DNA of 18,107 nt from positions 1-18,107 of the forward strand of contig JAWXTR010000061.1 of NCBI GenBank assembly GCA_044433365.1, in the 5' to 3' direction. Below, piece after piece: positions 1 through 7,812 of this stretch. This stretch comes from CAMQVM01 sp044433365. GTDB lineage: Bacteria; Bacteroidota; Bacteroidia; Bacteroidales; Rikenellaceae. Made by a program: the position numbers and the translations under genes. Below the pieces are notes generated by a model, which saw only the letters and a list, made by a program, of their open reading frames with translations, had not been told where the DNA came from and searched no databases. Numbering within the stretch: position 1 is the stretch's first letter; each line of letters starts with the position of its first letter.

Positions 1-22
1 CTAATTTGTCAGAATTTTTGCA

Positions 23-30
23 TACCTTTG
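23..30 (+). promoter_or_regulatory. Bacteroidota-type -7 promoter element
   Basis: The octamer TACCTTTG matches the TAnnTTTG -7 consensus of the Bacteroidota primary sigma factor. The nearest upstream TTTG (5-8) is only 14 nt away, closer than usual for a -33 box, so the promoter is only half convincing. It would start a transcript near position 37 that has no protein gene for several hundred bases, which is why a small RNA is considered here. Confidence 0.35.
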
Positions 31-36
31 TGGCAG

Positions 37-170
37 TGAAATGACCACGAAAAATAGGCTCTATGTAGTCTCCTATGTAGGAGTCGTGCTTTTCACCAAT
101 AAACAGATATTGTTAATCAGCGAGTTACGTTAAAAAGAGGGGACTCTAATTGAAGTCACCCTCGTTTGTT
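37..170 (+). ncRNA. Possible structured small RNA
   Basis: Downstream of the -7-like box, sequence without an open frame can fold into nested stems: GTGAAA (36-41) with TTTCAC (90-95), CACGA with TCGTG (84-88), and CTCCT (70-74) with AGGAG (79-83). It ends in a second stem-loop, GAGGGGACT (137-145) with AGTCACCCTC (154-163), followed by a T-rich stretch. The stems and the lack of coding capacity are seen; that it is transcribed is inferred. Housekeeping RNAs such as 6S were considered, but I cannot match conserved positions. It could equally be part of a leader or a terminator region for a gene outside the window. Confidence 0.25.
132..163. terminator. Stem-loop with flanking A/T run
   Basis: GAGGGGACT and AGTCACCCTC pair with one bulged base around an 8-nt loop. 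Read on the minus strand the stem is followed directly by TCTTTTT-like sequence (plus-strand A run at 132-136), the form of an intrinsic terminator. Read on the plus strand it is followed by GTTTGTTT. It could end a minus-strand read-through transcript or the putative small RNA. Confidence 0.35.
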
Positions 171-224
171 TACTACTTGATATGAATGTTTTTTGGAAGT
201 TGAACAATTTTAAAGGGTGATTTG

Positions 225-258
225 CAAAACTAACATTAAGTTAATTTACAAATAGTTA
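225..258. repeat. 34-bp dispersed repeat, copy 1
   Basis: This stretch begins CAAAACT and ends AGTTAATTTACAAATAGTTA. It matches 10296-10329 at 29 of 34 positions without gaps; the last 20 bases differ at one position. Both copies are intergenic and lie near stem-loop elements. It is too long and well matched to be likely by chance even in AT-rich DNA, but I cannot name the family. Confidence 0.5.
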
Positions 259-265
259 TACTCAT

Positions 266-323
266 AAAAAACCTCTTAATCACCTCCATTTTTGCACTTT
301 TGTGCAAAAATGGAGGTGATTAA
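266..323 (-). terminator. 22-bp perfect stem-loop with T6 run
   Basis: Positions 276-297 and 302-323 are perfect reverse complements around a TTTT loop. On the minus strand the stem is followed after four bases by TTTTTT (plus A run at 266-271), so it can act as an intrinsic terminator for the minus-strand operon ending at 454. The stem is longer and more perfect than a typical terminator and its arms contain TGCAAAAATGG; a mobile palindrome that also terminates transcription is an alternative. Confidence 0.5.
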
Positions 324-370
324 AAAACTATATTTAACACTTTTTAAAAAAAGTGAACAAAAACACGCCT

Positions 371-452
371 TCATCGCTCTTCGAGACGATGAGCGCACAA
401 TTTTTTTCAAAAATTGTGCGGGAAATTTGCAAAAGGGTTTTGCGAATTTCCC
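371..452. repeat. Cluster of three adjoining palindromes
   Basis: Three inverted repeats lie end to end just after the stop codon of the thioredoxin-like gene. TCATCG (371-376) pairs with CGATGA (387-392). CGCACAATTTTT (394-405) pairs perfectly with 409-420. GGGAAATTTGCAAAA (420-434) pairs with 438-452 with one G-T wobble position. Loops are three bases in the last two. This arrangement resembles a REP/BIME-like palindromic cluster more than one terminator. The 276-323 stem-loop lies a little further downstream on the minus strand. Confidence 0.5.
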
Positions 453-453
453 T

Positions 454-921
454 TTAAAATGCCATACGAATAATCTCGTCGCTAAGCGAGCTACTTTTCC
501 CTTGCCAGATAAAATTGCCTTTTTTGTCAGACAAAACCGATAGTGGCACAAATTTAACTCCAAAAGAGCTAAAAGTCGACCCTTCAAGGTCGTAATAAAT
601 AGAGTAACTTACAGGTTTTTCTTTAAAAAAGCTCTCAACATCCTCTTTGTTATCTTTGACTATCAACACAAAATTTACTTTATCACTATATCGTGCAGCA
701 AAGCTCTCTAAAGCAGCAAGTTCTCGACTATTTTGGTCGCTATTTAAGATAAAAAAATCGATATATATAGCCTTACCCTTCTCAATAGGTTTACCTTTAA
801 TTATCGACTCAATTTCGATATGAGGTATATGTTTATTGTATATAAGTCGCTGTGCCCAAACTCCATTTACAAATAGCATTAGAGCTGCAATCAGCACTAT
901 CTGTTTTACCTTTTTTACCAT
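454..921 (-). CDS. Exported thioredoxin-fold protein lacking CXXC
   Basis: The 155-residue protein has an N-terminal signal peptide (hydrophobic residues 8-21, cleavage likely after VWA-Q near 23). The rest reads like a short TlpA/thioredoxin domain: a hydrophobic strand IYIDFFIL (52-59), then the position where the CXXC motif would sit, and a late FVP (124-126) matching the cis-proline strand, followed by a beta-hairpin with DKKGNFIWQG. The cysteines are absent: S61-D-Q-N64 occupies the CGPC position, so disulfide exchange is unlikely and a binding or structural role in the periplasm is more plausible. It is the last gene of a probable minus-strand operon, 65 nt after the ABC exporter. The fold assignment is by pattern only. 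Confidence 0.65.
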   Translation of the reverse strand: MVKKVKQIVLIAALMLFVNGVWAQRLIYNKHIPHIEIESIIKGKPIEKGKAIYIDFFILNSDQNSRELAALESFAARYSDKVNFVLIVKDNKEDVESFFKEKPVSYSIYYDLEGSTFSSFGVKFVPLSVLSDKKGNFIWQGKSSSLSDEIIRMAF

Positions 922-953
922 TATCTCATATATTTTAATAATTAAACAACCAT

Positions 954-990
954 AACCTCTAATCTCTAAACCCTAACCTCTAATCTCTAA
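954..990. repeat. Two-copy 21-bp tandem repeat
   Basis: The 16-mer AACCTCTAATCTCTAA occurs at 954-969 and again at 975-990, a 21-bp period. The second copy overlaps the stop codon of the ABC exporter (987-989). It is one of three junctions in the left half of the window filled by a short-period AT-rich repeat. Confidence 0.6.
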
Positions 991-2813
991 TCCTTTTTAA
1001 TCTGCATCTCAACAAGTCGGCGATAAATACCACCTTGATCCATTAGAGAGTCGTGAGAACCACTTTCAGCGATTTTTCCACCATCTATAACTAAAATCTT
1101 ATCTGCATGCTGAATTGTACTCAATCTATGTGCAATTATTAGCGAAGTTCTGTTTTTTAGAAGTGAGGTAAGAGCGTGTTGTACCAATTTTTCGCTTTCG
1201 GTATCAAGTGCAGAAGTCGCTTCGTCTAAAATCAGAATTTTAGGATTTTTTAAGATTGCACGTGCAATACTCAATCTTTGTCGCTGCCCTCCCGATAGCT
1301 TTGTACCTCTATCGCCAATATTTGTATCATACCCACCATCGCTTTCCTCAATAAATTGGGCTGCATTTGCCACTTCTGCTGCACGCTTAATCTCCTCAGA
1401 GCTGGAATCAATTTTTCCAAGACCAATATTACTACCAATCGTATCATTAAAAAGCACAACATCTTGCGAAACAATACCCATTTGAGCACGAAGCGAGCTA
1501 AGTTTATACTCTTGAATATTTACTCCATCAATCAATATTTCACCGCTCGAAACATCATAAAACCTAGGAATTAGGTCGGCAATAGTACTTTTACCACCTC
1601 CAGAGCTACCAACCAACGCTACAGTTTCGCCATTTTTTATCTCAAAACTAATTCCAGAGATAACCTCTTTCTCTTCGTATGCAAAATGTACATTTCGAAA
1701 CTCAATTTTATCTTTAAAATCGAGAACCATCTCTTTTTCATCATCACTAACCTCTGGCTCGCTATCAATAAGCTCCAAAACTCTATCGCCAGAAGCCAAA
1801 CCTTGATGAATATTACTAAAAGCATCGGCTATAGCACGTGCAGGACGTGTAATCTGCGAAAACATGGCGATATATGCAATAAATGCCCCAGCTTCTATCT
1901 CTCCGCCGACAACCATACCACCACCATAAATTAGTATCACTGCAACAGCCGAAACTCCTAAAAATTCGGACATTGGCGATGCCATCTGCTGACGTGTAGC
2001 CATAGAGCGCATTATTTGCGAAAATTCAGCATTTTTAGCCTTAAATTTATCAGTAACATAATCTGAAATACCATAAGCTTTAACCACTTTTACACCCGAA
2101 AGCGACTCCTCAGCAATGGTAATCATATCGCCAAGTGCCTCTTGCCCTTTTTGAGCTTTTCGACGAAGTTTTTTAACGATAAAACCTATAATTCCAGCAG
2201 TAATAGGAAGGAAAACAAGGGTAAAAAGCGTTAATTTTCCCGAAATCCCGATTAGTGCAATAAAATAGCAAATAATAAGAGCCGGTTCTTTAAATGCCAC
2301 CTGTAGAGTGTTTGTAACGCAAAATTGCACCTGCGTAATATCAGAAGTGAGTTTCGACAAAATATCACCTTTACGCTCGTTGCTAAAAAAACGCACGTTT
2401 AGGCGCATTACATTGCTAAATAGTGCATTACGAAGATTTTCAAGGGTATGAATCCTAAAATTCTCCATTATTTTTTGAGAAAAATAACGGGCAACGTTGC
2501 TAATCATTACCGAGCCTACAACCAAGCAGCTAATAAATTTTAGTACATCTTTTATCGAATAATTTGCACCAAAACGGTCGTAGACAAAATATTTGATTGT
2601 ATCTTGCAAAGCCTCTGCCGAAATCGAAAATTTTGGCAATTGAGTAACAGGATTTTGCATCGCTGTACCATCAAAAAGAGTGGTAAGAAGCGGAATTATT
2701 AAGGCATAATTTAGCATATTGAAAATAGCGTGAATTATCACCAAAATAAAGTATGGAATTGCAAATTTTGCAATTGGGTGGGCGTATTGAAATATCCTTA
2801 AAAATGTTTTCAT
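987..2813 (-). CDS. MsbA-like ABC exporter (half-transporter)
   Basis: The 608-residue protein is a fused membrane and ATPase half-transporter that would work as a homodimer in the inner membrane. Residues 1-335 form the six-helix exporter domain, with hydrophobic segments near 17-45, 91-107, 168-210 and 283-320. The ATPase domain follows: Walker A GSSGGGKST (402-410), Q-loop Q450, signature LSGGQ (506-510), Walker B ILILDE (526-531) and switch H562. Length and architecture fit the MsbA/lipid-A-flippase-like group, but motifs alone cannot separate lipid from drug or peptide exporters, so no symbol is given. It sits 40 nt downstream of the DPP III gene and upstream of the thioredoxin-fold gene. 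The short ORFs antisense to it are frame shadows. Confidence 0.9.
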   Translation of the reverse strand: MKTFLRIFQYAHPIAKFAIPYFILVIIHAIFNMLNYALIIPLLTTLFDGTAMQNPVTQLPKFSISAEALQDTIKYFVYDRFGANYSIKDVLKFISCLVVGSVMISNVARYFSQKIMENFRIHTLENLRNALFSNVMRLNVRFFSNERKGDILSKLTSDITQVQFCVTNTLQVAFKEPALIICYFIALIGISGKLTLFTLVFLPITAGIIGFIVKKLRRKAQKGQEALGDMITIAEESLSGVKVVKAYGISDYVTDKFKAKNAEFSQIMRSMATRQQMASPMSEFLGVSAVAVILIYGGGMVVGGEIEAGAFIAYIAMFSQITRPARAIADAFSNIHQGLASGDRVLELIDSEPEVSDDEKEMVLDFKDKIEFRNVHFAYEEKEVISGISFEIKNGETVALVGSSGGGKSTIADLIPRFYDVSSGEILIDGVNIQEYKLSSLRAQMGIVSQDVVLFNDTIGSNIGLGKIDSSSEEIKRAAEVANAAQFIEESDGGYDTNIGDRGTKLSGGQRQRLSIARAILKNPKILILDEATSALDTESEKLVQHALTSLLKNRTSLIIAHRLSTIQHADKILVIDGGKIAESGSHDSLMDQGGIYRRLVEMQIKKD

Positions 2814-2831
2814 CTATATTGTATACTATTT

Positions 2832-2874
2832 AATAATTCAAAATTATGAATTATTAATTATGAATTATGAATTG
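2832..2874. repeat. AT-rich heptamer repeat (AATTATG)
   Basis: The junction between the peptidase and exporter genes consists of repeated AATTATG/AATTATT heptamers. The repeat runs into the peptidase reading frame and encodes its last residues and stop. A related AATTATA repeat fills 6061-6103. Confidence 0.55.
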
Positions 2875-4785
2875 TTCCGAGTATTCCAACATCTGCTCCG
2901 CAAAGCTGTCGCTGTATGAAACCTCAATATCTATAATCTCGCCACCTTCAATAATTGGAGTGTAGCGAGGATTTACAAATCCGCTATATGGTGCTAAATC
3001 TAAGGCTGCATAACGCTCTAAAACCTCACTATGAAGATTATCGTCAACTTTTACCCCGTAATTTTCGATTAAATCTCGTCCAGCCTCGAAATCTCCCTCA
3101 CTTTTAATGCGTTGCACCTCACAAAGCAGCTCGGCAAATAGTGAGCGAAGAGCAGCGTAATCGTTAATTACTACATAGCGTTTATTATCTTTAACGACAA
3201 TCTCTATAACTTTATTCTCCCTACCTTGTTCGTAGCACCACGAAGCTACCATCTGTCTATCTCGCATGTGAGCCTGCACAATATTTTTTCCTTTTTCGAT
3301 TCTTACAAGTTGCCCCATCAAACCATTAAAAATATAGTTGTAGTAGGCAGCTTTCATCACCTCCATACTATCGACAATTCCAAGCTCAATTAGTTTTTCA
3401 TCACCCAAATAGTAGAGAGCAAATAGGTCGGCACGTGACTCTTCAAGAGCAGAACCATAGTTTCGAAGCTCATCGCCTTTAACCCCCTGAGCTAACTGAC
3501 CTGAGCCATGACCCAGACACTCATGTAGGTCGGTGTGAAGATTACCTGCTAGTGCGCCATAACGCTCTGCAATCTCTAAATCTTCACTCCTAAGAGTAAA
3601 CTCCTTGGCAAAACCATCGCCTAAAGAGGCGGCAGCATAGGCATCGGTAATATTTTGGATAGTTACGCTTTTTGAGCCATACTCTTTACGCAACCAATCA
3701 GAGTTTGGAAGATTAATTCCTATTGGAGTTGCAGGGAAACAGTCGCCACCAATTGCAGCCACGGTAATAACCTTTGCCGACACCCCCTTAACCTCGCTTT
3801 TTTTATATTTTGGATTTATTGGCGAATTATCTTCAAACCATTGAGCATTAGAGCTAATAATCTCAGTGCGACGTGTAGCCTCCAGATTTATAAAATTGAC
3901 ATTTGCCTCCCACGAAGCCTTATAACCTAGTGGATCGCCATAAACCTCAATAAATCCATTTACAAAATCTATATGCGACTGTTTATCGTCAAGCCAAAGA
4001 ATGTTATATTTGTCGAAAACAGCTAAATCTCCGCTTTTATAATACTCTATTAACGACTCGATAACAGCTCTTTGCTTCGAATTTTCACAAAACTCGGTTG
4101 CAGCAGTAAGATGCTCCACAATTTTCTCAATCTCTCCACTATAAAGCCCTCCAACTTTATAAACAATCTCCTCTAACTCACCGTTTTCATTTTTTACTAA
4201 TCGAGAATTTAAACCATACGATATAGGGCGTAATTTGTCGCCTTTTTCTGCCATATCTCCATAAAACTGCTCGGCTTCTGCTTGCGTTACTCCTCTGTAA
4301 TAATTTGAAGATGAAGCTAAAAGCAGGTCGTTTTCACGATTTTGGCTGCAATTAACTTTATAGCAATCATCAAAAATAATATGACTATAAAGCTCAATAT
4401 TTTCGGAGGTTTCGCCCACGGTTTTTGCGCAATTTACAAAATATTCTCGTGAAAATTCAGCAATAAATTTTTCAGAAGAGTAATGATGATGTATTCCATT
4501 TGCAAACCACACTTTTTTAAGATATTTTTCCAAAAACTTAAACTCACTGCACTCTTTATCTATATCATTCGAGAGATAAATTTTCTCTAACAAAGAGCGA
4601 ATAGGTAGGTTATACTGAAAATTTTGATCTGTAAATATATCTCTACCCCAAAGTGCAGCTTTATAGAGGTGATAAATAAGCTGTTTCCTGCCTAAATCAA
4701 GCTCTTCAAAGCCTGGAACTTTATATCTCAACACCTTTATATCGTCAAAGCGGTCGATTACCCAGCTAAATTGTTCTTGTCTCAT
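2854..4785 (-). CDS. Dipeptidyl peptidase III (M49 zinc metallopeptidase)
   Basis: The 643-residue protein carries the M49 hallmark HEXXGH as HECLGH (421-426), giving two zinc-binding histidines and the catalytic glutamate E422. A downstream EESRAD (448-453) supplies the third ligand, probably E449. The HECLGH variant with cysteine is known from Bacteroides DPP III. Such enzymes remove dipeptides from the N-terminus of short peptides. No signal peptide is visible (the start is MRQEQFSWV), so it is probably cytoplasmic. It is the first gene of a minus-strand series with the ABC exporter and thioredoxin-fold gene, and is divergent from the GNAT gene across 87 nt. Its C-terminus (QFIIHN) is encoded by an intergenic-type heptamer repeat, suggesting that the end of the gene was recently remodelled. 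Confidence 0.9.
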   Translation of the reverse strand: MRQEQFSWVIDRFDDIKVLRYKVPGFEELDLGRKQLIYHLYKAALWGRDIFTDQNFQYNLPIRSLLEKIYLSNDIDKECSEFKFLEKYLKKVWFANGIHHHYSSEKFIAEFSREYFVNCAKTVGETSENIELYSHIIFDDCYKVNCSQNRENDLLLASSSNYYRGVTQAEAEQFYGDMAEKGDKLRPISYGLNSRLVKNENGELEEIVYKVGGLYSGEIEKIVEHLTAATEFCENSKQRAVIESLIEYYKSGDLAVFDKYNILWLDDKQSHIDFVNGFIEVYGDPLGYKASWEANVNFINLEATRRTEIISSNAQWFEDNSPINPKYKKSEVKGVSAKVITVAAIGGDCFPATPIGINLPNSDWLRKEYGSKSVTIQNITDAYAAASLGDGFAKEFTLRSEDLEIAERYGALAGNLHTDLHECLGHGSGQLAQGVKGDELRNYGSALEESRADLFALYYLGDEKLIELGIVDSMEVMKAAYYNYIFNGLMGQLVRIEKGKNIVQAHMRDRQMVASWCYEQGRENKVIEIVVKDNKRYVVINDYAALRSLFAELLCEVQRIKSEGDFEAGRDLIENYGVKVDDNLHSEVLERYAALDLAPYSGFVNPRYTPIIEGGEIIDIEVSYSDSFAEQMLEYSEQFIIHN

Positions 4786-4845
4786 ATATTTCTTTGATGT
4801 TTTTAAAAAAACTAAAAATCTCTTCGTTACGTTACAAAAAATTTG

Positions 4846-4853
4846 TACCTTTG
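4846..4853 (+). promoter_or_regulatory. -7 promoter element for the GNAT gene
   Basis: TACCTTTG matches the TAnnTTTG consensus. A start about seven bases downstream would leave a leader of only 12-13 A-rich nucleotides before the ATG at 4873. The TTG codon at 4843 that opens the frame overlaps this box, which argues against it as the start. Confidence 0.5.
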
Positions 4854-4872
4854 GCGCAAAAGTAAAAAAAAT

Positions 4873-6060
4873 ATGGCGAATTACATAGTAAAAGAGGTAA
4901 AAACCTCACAAGAGGAGGCGATATTCCTAAAAATGGCGCATAAAATTTATGCTGGTTGCAGTAATTGGGTTGCACCGTTAGAGTCTGATATTAAATCTGT
5001 TTTCAACCCTGCAAAGAACAAAATGTATGCCAAAGGAGAGGCTACAAAATTTCTTGCTTTTGATGGCAACGAGTGCGTTGGACGTATTGCTGCGTTTTAT
5101 AACTTAGATACAGCACCTTTTAAAGATTTGATGGTAGGGGGATGTGGATTTTTTGAGTGCATCAACAATCAAGAGGTTGCAAATATGCTTTTCGATGCTG
5201 CAAAGGCGTGGAATGAGTCGAAAGGGATGAATGCAATGGATGGTCCAATCAATTTTGGCGATCGTGAAACTTGGTGGGGACTACTCACCGAAGGTTACAC
5301 TTTCCCTAACTATGGTATGAACTACAACTACGAATATTATAAAGAACTTTTTGAAAATTACGGTTTTAAAAACTTTTTCGAGGGTTACTCATTCTCTCGT
5401 GGTATGGATGGCGAAACACTTAATCCTGTGGTTGTCGAAAAGGCACGTAGATTAAAAGAAAATCCTCTATATGAATTTAAAGATGTAAGTTCACGTAATT
5501 TGGACGATGTAGCTAGAGATTTTTGTAATATCTACCGCAAGGCGTGGGCAAAATTTGATGTTGCCGAGATTACCGACGAAGATGCACAAGCTTTAATGAA
5601 CAAACTTCGACCAATAATCGATAAAAAGCTGATTTTCTTTGCATACTATGAGGGTAAAGCTATTGGTTTCTTTATTATGATTCCAGATATTAACCCTCTT
5701 ATTCAGCCACTAAAAGGGAAAATGGGCTTTATAAATACTCTTCGCTTCCTTTATGCTCTAAAAATCAAAAAAACTGCTCGCAACGCTATGGGACTTATTT
5801 TTGGAGTGGTTCCAGAACATCAAGGCAAGGGTATTGAGTCGGGTATTATCAACGGTTTTAGAGATGAGGTTGATAAAGGTGTCATTAGCTACGATTCTAT
5901 AAGTTTGGCATGGGTTGGCGATTTCAATCCCCTTATGATACGTATGGTCGAAAAGTATGTAGGTGCTACTCGTGATAAAACTCATACCACTTATCGCTAT
6001 ATTTTTGACAGAGAGCACGAGTTTGAGCGTGCACCACGTGTATCTATGTCGAGAGGATAA
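4873..6060 (+). CDS. GNAT-family N-acetyltransferase-like protein
   Basis: Taking the ATG at 4873, the protein has 395 residues; the upstream in-frame TTG lies inside the promoter box and is rejected. The C-terminal part shows an acetyl-CoA-binding motif-A-like segment, VVPEHQGKGIES (312-323), preceded by strands around 254-270. The N-terminal part (residues 56-180) contains an FLAFDGNECVGRIAAF segment and a DGPINFGDRETWWGLL block characteristic of a conserved two-lobed family with YghO-like members. The substrate is unknown. There is no signal peptide, so it is cytoplasmic. It heads a plus-strand series with the CvpA and RsgA genes (gaps of 53 and 30 nt). An AT heptamer repeat follows its stop codon directly. 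Confidence 0.75.
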   Translation: MANYIVKEVKTSQEEAIFLKMAHKIYAGCSNWVAPLESDIKSVFNPAKNKMYAKGEATKFLAFDGNECVGRIAAFYNLDTAPFKDLMVGGCGFFECINNQEVANMLFDAAKAWNESKGMNAMDGPINFGDRETWWGLLTEGYTFPNYGMNYNYEYYKELFENYGFKNFFEGYSFSRGMDGETLNPVVVEKARRLKENPLYEFKDVSSRNLDDVARDFCNIYRKAWAKFDVAEITDEDAQALMNKLRPIIDKKLIFFAYYEGKAIGFFIMIPDINPLIQPLKGKMGFINTLRFLYALKIKKTARNAMGLIFGVVPEHQGKGIESGIINGFRDEVDKGVISYDSISLAWVGDFNPLMIRMVEKYVGATRDKTHTTYRYIFDREHEFERAPRVSMSRG

Positions 6061-6103
6061 TTATAAATTATAAATTATAAATAATAAATTATAAATTATT
6101 AAT
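6061..6103. repeat. AT-rich heptamer repeat (AATTATA)
   Basis: The bases directly after the GNAT stop codon are a run of AATTATA-type heptamers with slight decay, ending in TATTAATT. It resembles the AATTATG run at 2832-2874. No regulatory role is evident. Confidence 0.55.
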
Positions 6104-6113
6104 TTTTTGGAAG

Positions 6114-6644
6114 ATGAATGTAATAGATATAATTTTTATTATAATTGCACTAATTGCTCTTTACCGTGGGTATAAGAATGGTTTGGTTGTGGAGTTGTGT
6201 GGGATACTCGGAATAATTATTGGTATTTATATTGCCAATAGATTTAGTACATCGCTAGCTACTCATATTGATATTGACCAATCTATAGCAGTTATAATAG
6301 CCTTTATTGCGCTATTTTGCGTCTCTTTACTAGCAGTTTATCTAATTGCAAAGGTGGCGAGTGGACTTTTGAGATTTTCAGGGTTAGGTGCAATTAATGG
6401 CATGTTGGGTGCGCTTGCTTCACTCCTTAAAACAGCACTTATTATGAGTGTGATTTATACTGCCTTTTTGGCTCTGAATCAAAATTTCGGATGGGTATCG
6501 CAAAAAAATATCAACTCCTCAAAAGCATCACCAATTGTAGAAAGTGTAGCAGATACCTTTTTATCTAATATAGATTTTGTCACAGATTACTACAAAAAAA
6601 TAGAAAAAAGTGTATCAAAAGAGTTTGATAAAATCAATTTGTAA
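6114..6644 (+). CDS. CvpA family membrane protein
   Basis: The 176-residue protein opens MNVIDIIFII and has four hydrophobic segments at about 4-17, 24-42, 57-80 and 93-120, with a glycine-rich stretch RFSGLGAINGMLG (88-100) between the last two. This is the pattern of the CvpA (colicin V production) family of inner-membrane proteins, whose molecular role is still poorly defined. The tail (121-176) is polar and ends in a lysine-rich helix, probably cytoplasmic. GGAAG lies just before the ATG. It is placed between the GNAT-like and RsgA genes and probably cotranscribed with them. Confidence 0.8.
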   Translation: MNVIDIIFIIIALIALYRGYKNGLVVELCGILGIIIGIYIANRFSTSLATHIDIDQSIAVIIAFIALFCVSLLAVYLIAKVASGLLRFSGLGAINGMLGALASLLKTALIMSVIYTAFLALNQNFGWVSQKNINSSKASPIVESVADTFLSNIDFVTDYYKKIEKSVSKEFDKINL

Positions 6645-6674
6645 CACATTTAAATTTTGTTCTAATATTAATAT

Positions 6675-7616
6675 ATGATAGGAATTGTAATAAAAGCAAC
6701 AGGTAGTTGGTATAAAGTTGAAGAGCGAGAAACATTATCACTCTATGAGTGTCGTATACGTGGTAAAATGCGTATGAAAGGGGTTCGCTCCACTAATCCA
6801 ATTACTGTTGGCGATTTGGTTGAGTTCGACAAAGAGAGCGACGAGCAGCAGCAGACACAAGGGGTAATAACAAAAGTGGTTCAGCGCAAGAATTATGTAA
6901 TTCGCAAGGCTACAAACCTGTCAAAAGAGTCGCATATTATAGCTGCCAACGTATCAATGGCATTTTTGGTAGTGACAATCGATTTTCCTGTTACAAATTG
7001 CGAATTTATCGACCGATTTCTTTTAAGTTGTCAGATGTACAAAGTTCCTGTTACCATTGTAATCAACAAAATCGACCTATTTACTCATCCCGATTACCGT
7101 GCCTATATAGATAGTTTTAAACTTCCTTATGAGCAGGCTGGCTATAGAGTTGTCGAAATTTCAGCACTGAAAAACTTTGGTATTGAGCAACTTCATATTG
7201 AACAAAGTGGCGAAATATTGCTTTTTGCTGGCAACTCTGGGGTTGGAAAATCGACAATAATCAAGACTATAGCTCCCGATTTGGATGTAAAAAGCGGTGA
7301 AATATCGGATTACCACAAAAAAGGTAAACATACAACTACCTTTTCGGAGATGTTTAAAATTAACGACTCTCAATATCTTGTCGATACCCCAGGAATCAAA
7401 GGGTTTGGACTATTAGATGTTGAAAAAGAGGAGGTTTCGCACTATATGCCAGATATTTTTGCATTTTCATCGGAGTGTGCCTTTAACAACTGCACCCACA
7501 CTCACGAGCCTCGTTGTGCAGTAAAAGAGGCGGTAGAAAATGGTGAATTATCGGCTTATCGCTATGAGAGTTATCTTAAAATATTGGAAGATGTAGCAGG
7601 TGGAAAATATCGTTAG
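6675..7616 (+). CDS. rsgA: Ribosome small-subunit biogenesis GTPase RsgA
   Basis: The 313-residue protein has the RsgA architecture. An OB-fold N-terminus (about 1-68) is followed by a circularly permuted GTPase domain in which G4 NKID (131-134) and G5 SALK (163-166) precede G1 GNSGVGKST (186-194), the TTT of G2 (220-222) and G3 DTPG (237-240). A C-terminal zinc site has Cys268, Cys273, His275 and Cys281. RsgA acts in the cytoplasm on the 30S subunit, releasing assembly factors late in maturation. The start is the ATG at 6675, 30 nt after the CvpA gene. All motifs are intact and length is normal. It faces the Crp/Fnr gene tail to tail across 196 nt. Confidence 0.95.
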   Translation: MIGIVIKATGSWYKVEERETLSLYECRIRGKMRMKGVRSTNPITVGDLVEFDKESDEQQQTQGVITKVVQRKNYVIRKATNLSKESHIIAANVSMAFLVVTIDFPVTNCEFIDRFLLSCQMYKVPVTIVINKIDLFTHPDYRAYIDSFKLPYEQAGYRVVEISALKNFGIEQLHIEQSGEILLFAGNSGVGKSTIIKTIAPDLDVKSGEISDYHKKGKHTTTFSEMFKINDSQYLVDTPGIKGFGLLDVEKEEVSHYMPDIFAFSSECAFNNCTHTHEPRCAVKEAVENGELSAYRYESYLKILEDVAGGKYR

Positions 7617-7696
7617 TTGATTTTAAAACTGCTTTTGCGTAGGCGTATTAGCGAATTTGCCTTTAGTAATCCAAACTTGTGTCGACTCGGCAGTAG

Positions 7697-7717
7697 AGAC
7701 GTAGCCCTGCTACGTCT
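7697..7717. repeat. Small palindrome AGACGTAG/CTACGTCT
   Basis: AGACGTAG (7697-7704) pairs perfectly with CTACGTCT (7710-7717) around CCCTG. It has higher GC than its surroundings. Similar GTAGAGACGTAG-type palindromes are, as I recall, common interspersed elements in several bacterial groups. It lies between two convergent genes and could also help end transcription. Confidence 0.4.
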
Positions 7718-7756
7718 GTAACAACCCCACGTTTTGTTTTAGATAGATATCTTTTA

Positions 7757-7803
7757 AAGGGAGTTCTAATAATTGGTTTTATTCGATTTTTAGAAGTTCC
7801 CTT
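7757..7803. repeat. 43-bp inverted-repeat element, copy 1
   Basis: The core runs from GGGAGTTCTA (7759-7768) to TAGAAGTTCCC (7791-7801), separated by exactly 22 bases. The flanking AA and TT extend the stem. The same arms and the same 22-base spacing occur at 10348-10390. It lies about 10 nt past the Crp/Fnr stop codon on the minus strand and between convergent genes, so it may also serve as a terminator. Confidence 0.6.
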
Positions 7804-7812
7804 AAATTACAT

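Noticed and set aside
292..587. Open frames across the palindromic region left of the thioredoxin-fold gene
   Set aside because: They run through inverted repeats and the gene's 3' end, with no recognisable domain or start context.
1271..1934. Short open frames overlapping the ABC exporter on both strands
   Set aside because: Their translations have no family pattern and lie over conserved ATPase-domain codons; they are frame shadows.
454..4785. The minus-strand trio as a bacteriocin export locus because of the ABC exporter and the nearby CvpA
   Set aside because: The exporter lacks a C39 peptidase domain, no small GG-leader peptide is seen, and CvpA-family proteins are widespread and housekeeping.
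4843..4872. TTG start 30 bases upstream for the GNAT gene
   Set aside because: It overlaps the TACCTTTG promoter box; the ATG at 4873 begins the recognisable protein.
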